In this document: positions 1-5,269 of the stretch, piece by piece
Layout of the letters: every line of letters starts with the position of its first letter
Position numbering within the stretch: the first letter of the stretch is position 1
Assembly: GCA_902805755.1 (NCBI GenBank)
Contig: CADCUA010000642.1
Location: 1-5,269 of the forward strand
Source of the DNA: an uncultured Lysobacter sp.
Lineage (GTDB): Bacteria > Pseudomonadota > Gammaproteobacteria > Xanthomonadales > Xanthomonadaceae
DNA: 5,269 nt
Reading direction: 5' to 3'
Translations under genes and position numbers: made by a program
The notes under the pieces: generated by a model
Database searches by the model: none
Seen by the model: the letters and a program-made list of their open reading frames with translations, nothing else
Told to the model about the DNA's origin: nothing

Positions 1-5
1 GGCGT

Positions 6-24
6 GGCAAAACGCTGTTTTGCC
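6..24. repeat. Short perfect inverted repeat (hairpin) upstream of gene 1
   Basis: GGCAAAAC (6-13) and GTTTTGCC (17-24) are perfect reverse complements separated by the three bases GCT, so the RNA from either strand could fold into a tight 8-bp stem. No T-run follows on the + strand, so it is not a standard intrinsic terminator. It may be the end of a transcription unit lying before the window, an operator for the gene starting at 90, or a dispersed palindromic element. The sequence does not decide between these. Confidence 0.4.
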
Positions 25-78
25 GCCTGCGTGTACGCTCCCCCGTGTCACATCGTCCCGGTTCTTGTCTCGTCAGCC

Positions 79-84
79 AGGGAA
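79..84 (+). promoter_or_regulatory. Ribosome binding site that fixes the start of gene 1
   Basis: AGGGAA lies five bases before the ATG at 90. The upstream in-frame GTG at 45 has no comparable purine-rich site, and it would put 15 residues without signal-peptide character in front of a good signal peptide. This supports the ATG at 90 as the start. Confidence 0.6.
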
Positions 85-89
85 CCTGC

Positions 90-2615
90 ATGAACCTGCG
101 ATTCGTAACGTGCTGCGCCATCGCGATGGGCATGGCGAGCATGCTCGCCCCCACACCGACCTCCGCCCAGTGGACGAATCGCTACTCGAAGCTGTCGGAC
201 TTCGGTCACCACGTCTATTTCGAGCAGCACGAGCTGCCCATCCTCGCCAACGGGCCGACTGATCCCGCACCGGCGCCGGATGGCAGGAGCCTCGCGTTCG
301 CAGCCAAAGGCTGGATCTGGCGCCTGGACCTGGAATCGGGCGTCGCCACGCGCCTGACGCACGGCAGCGGCGTGGACTCGCGCCCGCGCTGGTCGCCCAC
401 GGGCGATCGGCTGGCGCTGGTGCGCGATGACGGCAAGGACACCTCGATCGTCATCCTGTCCACTGCCACCGGCACTGAGCAGGTGATTAATACCCCGACC
501 ATCGAGCTGGACCCGGAGTTCTCCGCCGACGGCGATTACCTGTACTACAGCTCCGGCCGCGGCGGTGTCCTGAGCCTGTGGCGACGCCACCTGGCGTCGG
601 GCGCGGACGAGCGGCTGACCGATCTGCCGCAGGTCGAGCGCAACGCCCGGCGCATGCCCGGCGGGCTGGTGTATCTGCACGGCAACCGCGAGAGCCGCGT
701 GCTGCGCATGCGCGAGTTCGTCAGCGGCACCGACAAGATCATCCACGCCGAAACCCAGACCTATCACCTGGGCGCCGATACCCACCCGAGCCAGCGGCTG
801 ATCGTCTACAGCGCGCCGATCGACAACGATTACCACCTGTGGACGCTCGATATCGACCACCCCGATGTCAGGCATCGCTTGACCGATGGCAAGTCGTTTG
901 CCCTCACCCCGGCCTTTAGCGCCGACGGCGAGCACGTGTACTTCGTGGACCTGGACGAAGCGCGGCAGTTCCGCATCAAGCGCATGCGCACCTACGGCGG
1001 CGCGGCGACGCCGGTCGAAATCAAGCGGTGGGACTACCGGGTGCCGACCGGAACGCTGTCGCTGTCATTGACCGATGCGGCCGGCAAACCGGTGACTGCC
1101 CGCGTCGCGATCACAGCGTCCGCAGGATCCGGCAGCGGGCATCCGGTGGCCTTCGACCGGGACGCCACCTATTTCGATTCGCAGACCGGCCGACACTACT
1201 TCTACGTTCCCGGTGAGGCCGCACTGACACTGCCGGTGGGCGAATACCAGGTGACCGTCGCGCGCGGTCCGATGGCGCCGATCACCAGCAAAAAGGTCCA
1301 GGTACGTGCCGGTGCGGACGCGGCCGTAACCGCGACGGTAGCACCGCTCTGGGATGCCACCTCCGCGGGTTATGTCTCGGTTGACCATCACATCCATCTC
1401 AATGGCGACGGCCACCATCGCGCCACCCACGCCGACGCGCTGCGCCTCCTTGCGGGCGAGGACCTGGACCAGGTGTCGCCCATGTCCTGGGACCGCTGGG
1501 AGCGCCGCATCGACGCGCCGCTCATCGGGGTCGAGACCGCGGACGCCGGGCGCGTAGTGGCGCAGGGCCAGGAAGTCCGTTCGCACTTCCACGGCCATGT
1601 CAGCCTGCTGGGCACCGAACGACCGTTCGCCCCGTGGTTCTTCGGCCCCGGCAACCCGACGCTGGGCAATCCGGACCTCAGCAACGGCGACGTGATCGCG
1701 TTTGCACAGGCAAACAACGCGCTCGCCACCTACGTGCACCCGATCGCGACCGACGTCGATCCGTTCACCCGGCTCAAGGACGCACCGATTCCGCTGGAGC
1801 TGCTGTCGGATGCGGTGCTGGCCGACCGCGTCGGCCTGGAAATGGTCTGCGCATGGACCAGCCCGCTGGGCAATTCCCATCTCTGGTATCGCCTGCTCAA
1901 TGTGGGCCGGCCTGTGGCGGCGATGTCCGGCACGGACATGTGGGTCGACTTCCACCGCACACCGGCGATGGGCACCGGGCGGACATACGTGCGGCTCGAT
2001 CCCGCGAACGCGACGGCCGACGCGGTGCGTGAGGCAGCCGCGGCCGGCCGCAGTTTCGTCACCACCGGCCCGGCCCTGCTGTTCCAGCTGGGCAACGGTG
2101 CACAACCCGGTGGCGTCACGCCGGCCGGCCCGCAGTCGTGGAGCGTCGACCTGACCTCGACCGTCGCGGTGGACGTGCTCGAAATCGTGGTCAACGGCAC
2201 TGTCGTCCAGCGTCTGGACGGCGTGGCCGCCGGCAAGCGCCGCACCTACAAGGGCGAGGTCAGCCTCCCGCAGGGCGGCTGGGTGGCGGCGCGTGCATAC
2301 GCTTCGAAAACCGTCGCGGACGCCTGGCCGACGATGCACGCCCGTCCGTTCGCCCACGCCTCGCCGATCTGGATCGGACAGGTGGGCAGCACCGAACCCG
2401 GCGCGCGTTCGGCTGCAGCCGCAGACCTGATCCGCGGCATCGACTTTGCTGCCCAGCGCGCGCGGGCCAGCTATGACAAGGTCGAGACGCCGCGCATGCA
2501 GGCGCGATTCGATCAGGCGCGGGCGAAGCTGCGGGGGATGATCGAACCGGCCGCGGTAACTGCGGCTCCAGGAAGACCGGCAGCCAAGACCGAGAAGGCA
2601 GTCGGTTCACCCTGA
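90..2615 (+). CDS. Secreted CehA/McbA-family PHP metallohydrolase with N-terminal TolB-like propeller
   Basis: The 841-residue product is probably a periplasmic or secreted metal-dependent hydrolase; its substrate is unknown. Residues 1-26 form a signal peptide (MNLRFV, hydrophobic core, TSA before Gln27). Residues about 50-300 carry PD40/TolB-like propeller repeats: PDGRSLAF near 63, SPTGDRLAL from 102, SADGDYLYY from 145 and SADGEHVYF from 277. Residues about 318-425 look like an Ig or carboxypeptidase-regulatory-like beta domain. The PHP-type domain starts with D432-H-H434-I-H436, followed by E495, H503 in GHVSLLG, H550 in YVHP, D616 in GTD and GRSFVTTGP at 653-661; these fit metal ligands and conserved CehA/McbA blocks. 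A beta-rich region and a charged, Ala-rich helical tail complete the protein. CehA is a carbaryl esterase, but most relatives are uncharacterised, so pesticide hydrolysis should not be assumed. The motifs look intact. The family call is confident and the propeller's role is inference. Confidence 0.88.
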   Translation: MNLRFVTCCAIAMGMASMLAPTPTSAQWTNRYSKLSDFGHHVYFEQHELPILANGPTDPAPAPDGRSLAFAAKGWIWRLDLESGVATRLTHGSGVDSRPRWSPTGDRLALVRDDGKDTSIVILSTATGTEQVINTPTIELDPEFSADGDYLYYSSGRGGVLSLWRRHLASGADERLTDLPQVERNARRMPGGLVYLHGNRESRVLRMREFVSGTDKIIHAETQTYHLGADTHPSQRLIVYSAPIDNDYHLWTLDIDHPDVRHRLTDGKSFALTPAFSADGEHVYFVDLDEARQFRIKRMRTYGGAATPVEIKRWDYRVPTGTLSLSLTDAAGKPVTARVAITASAGSGSGHPVAFDRDATYFDSQTGRHYFYVPGEAALTLPVGEYQVTVARGPMAPITSKKVQVRAGADAAVTATVAPLWDATSAGYVSVDHHIHLNGDGHHRATHADALRLLAGEDLDQVSPMSWDRWERRIDAPLIGVETADAGRVVAQGQEVRSHFHGHVSLLGTERPFAPWFFGPGNPTLGNPDLSNGDVIAFAQANNALATYVHPIATDVDPFTRLKDAPIPLELLSDAVLADRVGLEMVCAWTSPLGNSHLWYRLLNVGRPVAAMSGTDMWVDFHRTPAMGTGRTYVRLDPANATADAVREAAAAGRSFVTTGPALLFQLGNGAQPGGVTPAGPQSWSVDLTSTVAVDVLEIVVNGTVVQRLDGVAAGKRRTYKGEVSLPQGGWVAARAYASKTVADAWPTMHARPFAHASPIWIGQVGSTEPGARSAAAADLIRGIDFAAQRARASYDKVETPRMQARFDQARAKLRGMIEPAAVTAAPGRPAAKTEKAVGSP

Positions 2616-2622
2616 CTGGCCG

Positions 2623-2686
2623 GCCCACGCTTCAAAACGACCAGCCAAAGCGGCGGCAGCCCGTCAGCCGCAATAACCGCGTGGGC
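2623..2686. repeat. Nested inverted repeat just after gene 1
   Basis: GCCCACGC (2623-2630) is the exact reverse complement of GCGTGGGC (2679-2686), enclosing 48 bases. Inside it GCGGC (2653-2657) can pair with GCCGC (2667-2671) across a nine-base loop. The RNA could form a structured 3' end for the gene 1 transcript. In such GC-rich DNA arms this short may arise by chance. Confidence 0.3.
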
Positions 2687-2738
2687 GCCCCAGCGAGCGC
2701 CAGTGTTCCCCGCTCCCTGCGCAGACGTTCGTCAAACG

Positions 2739-2761
2739 ACCGCTGCACCAGCGGTGCTTTT
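2739..2761 (+). terminator. Probable rho-independent terminator of gene 1
   Basis: ACCGCTG (2739-2745) and CAGCGGT (2749-2755) form a perfect 7-bp stem with a three-base CAC loop, followed by GC and a run of four T (2758-2761). The position, 124 bases after the stop codon of gene 1 and well before gene 2, fits the end of the upstream transcript. The T-run is short, which weakens the call. The 124-base 3' untranslated stretch is longer than usual. Confidence 0.5.
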
Positions 2762-2986
2762 CAGCGCACGGCGCCGCACACGGCCATTTCTGCGAACGCT
2801 GATCGCCCCACCCCTCGCAATGCGGGACTTCTCCTCAGCTCCCTGACTAAAGGGCCCCTGACGTCGGGCACAGGCAGTTGGCGTCGGATCCGGCAATGCT
2901 GTGCTTCGTAGCGCGTCGTAATCGAGCCATGTCGAGTCTGCGGCACGCGCTCCTGTCGCTTCGCCGCCCCCATCGCCATGTACCCC

Positions 2987-2990
2987 GGAG
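2987..2990 (+). promoter_or_regulatory. Ribosome binding site that fixes the start of gene 2
   Basis: GGAG lies seven bases before the ATG at 2998. The reading frame is open further upstream to a TTG at 2878, but that would add 40 Arg-rich residues ahead of a well-formed signal peptide. The ATG at 2998 is therefore the better start. Confidence 0.6.
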
Positions 2991-2997
2991 ACGCCGC

Positions 2998-3831
2998 ATG
3001 ACACTGAAGTCTTTCCTTGTGAGCGCCCTTCTTCTGGGCTCGGCCGCAACCTCGCATGCGGCCGAGCCGCAGAAGTCGCCGACTGCACCGACGCCGGAGA
3101 CATCGACGCCAGCGCAGGTGATGGTGGTCGGCCTGTTCCACTTCTCCAACGCGGGCACGGATATCTTCAACGTGCGCGTGGACGATGTTCTGAAGCCCAA
3201 GCGACAGGTCGAGCTGAAGCGCATCACGGATGCACTGGTGGCCTTCCAGCCAACGCATGTGATGGTCGAATGGCCTGCGCCCAGAACGGACGAGCGTTAC
3301 TCGAGCTACCTCGCGGGCACGCTGGAGCCTTCGCACAACGAAGTCGTGCAGCTGGGCTTCCGCCTGGCGCAGCGCATGAAGCTCGATCGCGTGCGCGGCA
3401 TCGACGTGTCCGGTGACTTCCCCTTCGAACCCGTCAAGGCATTTGCGGACGCGCATGGCCAGGGCGCGCGCCTCGACGCCGCGATGCAACGTGCGGGCGC
3501 CAGCGTGCAGGCGCTGAACGAGCAGCTCGAGAAAGGCAGCATAGGCTCGACGCTGCGTTACATGAATGATCCGCGCCGCATCGCGCATAACCACTCGCTG
3601 TATATCGACCTGCTGCGCTTCGGCGAAGGCGATGCCCAGCCCGGCGCTGCGCTCGCATCCGCCTGGTACGCGCGCAATCTCGATATCTGCGCGAGGCTGC
3701 TGCAGTCCCTTCCGCCCGGGAGCAAGGCCGTGGTCTTCTACGGCGAAGGCCACGCCCACCTGCTGCGCCAGTGCGTGATCGAGGCATCGGGTGTAGAGCT
3801 GGTCGAGGCTAACGGGTACCTGGTCGATTGA
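2998..3831 (+). CDS. Exported DUF5694-like protein of the TraB/TIKI hydrolase superfamily
   Basis: The product has 277 residues. Residues 1-21 form a signal peptide (MTLKSF, a Leu/Ala core, SHA before Ala22), so it should be exported. A Pro/Thr-rich linker follows to about residue 40. The folded part opens with MVVGLFHFSNAGTD, where G45-L-F-H48 is a GxxH motif. E91 lies in HVMVEWP, and a second GxxH (G249-E-G-H252) lies in FYGEGHAHLL near the C terminus. Two GxxH motifs plus a conserved Glu mark the TraB/TIKI superfamily, whose TIKI members are metal-dependent proteases. The overall pattern, including the VEWP and RYMND segments, matches what I recall of DUF5694 proteins, which have no assigned function. 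Length fits a complete single-domain protein and no defect is visible. Metal-dependent hydrolysis is inferred from the motifs; the substrate is unknown. It stands 85 bases ahead of the membrane phosphodiesterase gene. Confidence 0.8.
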   Translation: MTLKSFLVSALLLGSAATSHAAEPQKSPTAPTPETSTPAQVMVVGLFHFSNAGTDIFNVRVDDVLKPKRQVELKRITDALVAFQPTHVMVEWPAPRTDERYSSYLAGTLEPSHNEVVQLGFRLAQRMKLDRVRGIDVSGDFPFEPVKAFADAHGQGARLDAAMQRAGASVQALNEQLEKGSIGSTLRYMNDPRRIAHNHSLYIDLLRFGEGDAQPGAALASAWYARNLDICARLLQSLPPGSKAVVFYGEGHAHLLRQCVIEASGVELVEANGYLVD

Positions 3832-3838
3832 TCCATCG

Positions 3839-3873
3839 CGGGTCGTTTCCGGGCCCGTTGTTGCCTGACCCGG
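3839..3873. repeat. Weak inverted repeats after gene 2
   Basis: CGGGTC (3839-3844) can pair with GACCCG (3867-3872), and as an alternative CCGGG (3849-3853) with CCCGG (3869-3873). No T-run follows. These could give a weak stem-loop at the end of the gene 2 transcript, but they may simply reflect high GC content. Confidence 0.22.
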
Positions 3874-3904
3874 GCGCGTGACGCATCCGAACCGCAGCGT
3901 TCCC

Positions 3905-3910
3905 TACACT
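3905..3910 (+). promoter_or_regulatory. Probable -10 box for a leaderless transcript of gene 3
   Basis: TACACT matches the -10 consensus TATAAT at four of six positions, including the key T-A-n-n-n-T. It ends six bases before the ATG at 3917, so transcription would start at or next to the start codon. No Shine-Dalgarno sequence precedes that ATG, which fits a leaderless mRNA. I see no good -35 hexamer at 16-18 bases. The closest is GTGACG at 3878-3883, which is 21 bases away and too far. Confidence 0.4.
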
Positions 3911-3916
3911 CGGGCG

Positions 3917-5269
3917 ATGCACGAAGAGCCCTGTGGGAACCCGGTGGGCGCGACCCGCCACGATCCGGAACCCGCCGTCATCCGGGACGACCGCACGCTG
4001 CTGCGCGGCATTCTTGCGCACGACATGCGGCGTGACCTGCGCCGCCACCTGCGGCCGATGCTGGCCTGGTATCTGCTGTTCACCGCATTCGCGACCGTGG
4101 CCGCGGCGCCGCTGACGACATGGTCGCTCGCGGCATCGCTGCACTGGATCGAACGGCCGCTTGCTGGCGATGTCGACAGCCTCATCGATGACCTGCTGGC
4201 CTTAGCCTGGCTCATGCTGGCGGGCGGCCTAGCGTGGTTTGTAGTGATGCTGCAGCAGGCGGGCATGCTGCTGGTTTCGGCGAGCCACGGGTGCCGGTAC
4301 CGCATCGCGGCGATGGCGCTGCTGGGCGTGCTGCGACGCGCCGGTCCGCTCGCCACGCTTGCCGGCGCGCAGGTGCTCGCGCATGCCGTGCTTGCGCTGC
4401 CCTGGCTTGCGCTCACGGGCGTGCTCTACGCGGTGCTGCTGGGCGAGTACGACCCCTACTACGTCCTCGTCGCGCGTCCTTCCGGGCTGTGGAAGTTCAT
4501 GGCCGCCTTCCTGCCGTTGCTGGTCGCGGGTCTGTTGCTGCACGCGACGCTGTACTTCCGATGGTTGCTCGCCACGCCCGCGCTCGTGCTGGAAGGCCTG
4601 CCGCCGGCGGCCGCGCTCGCCCGCAGCCGCACGCTCACGCGTGGCAAGCACATGCGCATTGCCACGCTGGTGGTCGGCGTCGCGCTCACCGTCGCGGCCC
4701 TGCCTTTCATCGTGACCGAGCTGTACGGCCGCGCGGCCACGCCGTTGCTGGACGGACTGCCGCAGCATCGACTGTTGGCCAGCGTCGGCATCGCGGGTTA
4801 CCTCACGTTCTACGCAGCGACGGCGCTGGGCGTGCTGTTCGTCGGCACCACGGTCAATGCATTGCTGGTGCGGGCGCTGTTCATGCGCCTCGGCGGCGCA
4901 CGTAGCGCGCACGCGCCCGATGCCATTCCCTTGCGTCCGCGGCGTTTCGTGTGGGCAGCGGAAGTGGTCTTCCTGGTCGTCGCGATCACGCAGGCAACAC
5001 TGGCCGTGAGCAGCATGAACCTGCGTCGCGAGGTGACGATCACCGCGCATCGCGGTGCATCGGCAGTGGCGCCGGAAAACACGCTCGCGGCGTTCGAGGC
5101 GGCGCTCGACGCCGGGGCCGACGCGATCGAGCTCGACGTGCGGCTGAGCAAGGATGGCGCGCTGGTGATCTTCCACGACAGCGATTTCCTGCGCATCGCG
5201 CGCGATTCACGCGAGGTGGTCGAAACCCCTTTGGCGGCAATACGGAAGATCGACGCGGGCAGCAGATCG
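3917..5269 (+). CDS. Membrane-anchored glycerophosphodiester phosphodiesterase, cut at the window end
   Basis: This enzyme should hydrolyse glycerophosphodiesters, from phospholipid breakdown or similar polymers, to glycerol 3-phosphate and an alcohol. 451 residues are visible and the frame is open at the window end. A polar stretch (1-45) precedes a multi-pass region with hydrophobic segments near 49-66, 92-120, 150-176, 193-218, 248-268, 285-322 and 345-366, resembling the GDPD-associated membrane domain. The GDPD catalytic domain starts at about 374: H378-R-G, PENT with E387 and N388, ELDV with E405 and D407, SKDG at 411-414 and F-H420-D. H378 and H420 match the catalytic histidines; E387, E405 and D407 fit the usual catalytic and metal-site acids. 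The rest of the barrel lies outside. ATG 3917 is chosen because a TACACT box sits just before it; the only upstream in-frame alternative noted is GTG 3878, 13 codons earlier. Which side of the membrane carries the catalytic domain is unclear. Confidence 0.9.
   Translation, partial: MHEEPCGNPVGATRHDPEPAVIRDDRTLLRGILAHDMRRDLRRHLRPMLAWYLLFTAFATVAAAPLTTWSLAASLHWIERPLAGDVDSLIDDLLALAWLMLAGGLAWFVVMLQQAGMLLVSASHGCRYRIAAMALLGVLRRAGPLATLAGAQVLAHAVLALPWLALTGVLYAVLLGEYDPYYVLVARPSGLWKFMAAFLPLLVAGLLLHATLYFRWLLATPALVLEGLPPAAALARSRTLTRGKHMRIATLVVGVALTVAALPFIVTELYGRAATPLLDGLPQHRLLASVGIAGYLTFYAATALGVLFVGTTVNALLVRALFMRLGGARSAHAPDAIPLRPRRFVWAAEVVFLVVAITQATLAVSSMNLRREVTITAHRGASAVAPENTLAAFEAALDAGADAIELDVRLSKDGALVIFHDSDFLRIARDSREVVETPLAAIRKIDAGSRS

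Larger units (their letters stand above)
2616..2997. other. 382-base intergenic region between genes 1 and 2
   Basis: No convincing gene is seen here. The first part contains a nested inverted repeat (2623-2686) and then a likely intrinsic terminator (2739-2761). The second part, about 2762-2986, should hold the promoter of the gene at 2998, but I could not find a matched -35/-10 pair. It contains two direct copies of CCCTGAC (2841-2847 and 2856-2862), 15 bases apart start to start. Open frames across it have unusual amino-acid composition and no recognised motif. Confidence 0.6.

Noticed and set aside
45..89. Upstream GTG start for gene 1
   Set aside because: It would add 15 residues before a normal signal peptide, while the ATG at 90 has AGGGAA at suitable spacing.
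1065..2357. Long open frame on the - strand (430 residues) inside gene 1
   Set aside because: It is antisense to a gene with a signal peptide and metal-site motifs. It has no recognisable domain and is rich in Arg, Gly, His and Val, as expected of a shadow frame in GC-rich DNA.
90..2615. Naming gene 1 cehA or calling it a carbaryl hydrolase
   Set aside because: Only family-level motifs are visible, and the N-terminal propeller architecture differs from a plain CehA-type enzyme, so substrate and symbol cannot be assigned.
2681..2911. Small + strand open frame (76 residues) between genes 1 and 2
   Set aside because: It starts with GTG without a convincing ribosome binding site, runs straight through the likely terminator hairpin, and has a Ser/Arg/Thr-rich composition with no motif.
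2878..2997. Upstream TTG start for gene 2
   Set aside because: It would add 40 Arg-rich residues before the signal peptide, whereas ATG 2998 has GGAG seven bases upstream.
2761..3759. - strand open frame (332 residues) opposite gene 2
   Set aside because: It runs across the gene 2 coding region and its upstream gap, is rich in Arg and His with no motif, and conflicts with the well-supported exported protein on the + strand.
4234..4905. + strand open frame (223 residues) overlapping the phosphodiesterase in another frame
   Set aside because: It is Ala/Arg/Gly-rich without motifs. The frame starting at 3917 is continuous through this region and encodes the membrane domain.
4229..5176. - strand open frame (315 residues) opposite the phosphodiesterase
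   Set aside because: Its product is almost entirely Arg, Gln, His and Glu, low in hydrophobic residues, and is the complement of membrane-helix codons. The + frame shows clear GDPD catalytic motifs.

Overview
The window is GC-rich, with coding regions strongly biased to G or C at third codon positions. The layout and protein types (signal-peptide proteins in a high-GC Gram-negative style, and a TACACT box a few bases ahead of a start codon) suggest a gammaproteobacterium of the Xanthomonadaceae/Lysobacteraceae type (Lysobacter, Luteimonas or similar). This is a judgement from composition and gene style; there is no rRNA or other marker gene to prove it. I see no mobile element, CRISPR array, tRNA or rRNA.

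Three genes lie on the + strand. (1) Positions 90-2615 encode a large secreted protein. It has a signal peptide, a TolB/PD40-type beta-propeller, a small Ig/carboxypeptidase-regulatory-like domain, and a PHP-type metallohydrolase domain of the CehA/McbA family. (2) Positions 2998-3831 encode an exported protein of 277 residues resembling DUF5694. It carries two GxxH motifs and a Glu, the signature of the TraB/TIKI hydrolase superfamily. (3) Positions 3917-5269, cut by the window end, encode a glycerophosphodiester phosphodiesterase with a multi-pass membrane domain fused in front of the catalytic domain.

The gaps hold regulatory sequence. A short perfect hairpin sits at 6-24. A 382-base gap follows gene 1 and contains a likely intrinsic terminator (2739-2761) and a nested inverted repeat. 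The 85-base gap before gene 3 has a -10-like TACACT ending six bases before the ATG and no Shine-Dalgarno sequence, which points to leaderless transcription.

The genes are co-directional, but the long first gap and the separate signals argue against one simple operon. What they share is location: two exported proteins and one membrane enzyme, all probable hydrolases of the cell envelope or periplasm. A joint role in envelope or phosphodiester turnover is speculation. I do not find a clear new multi-gene system. The best leads are the domain fusion of gene 1, the predicted metal-site motifs of gene 2 and the leaderless start of gene 3.
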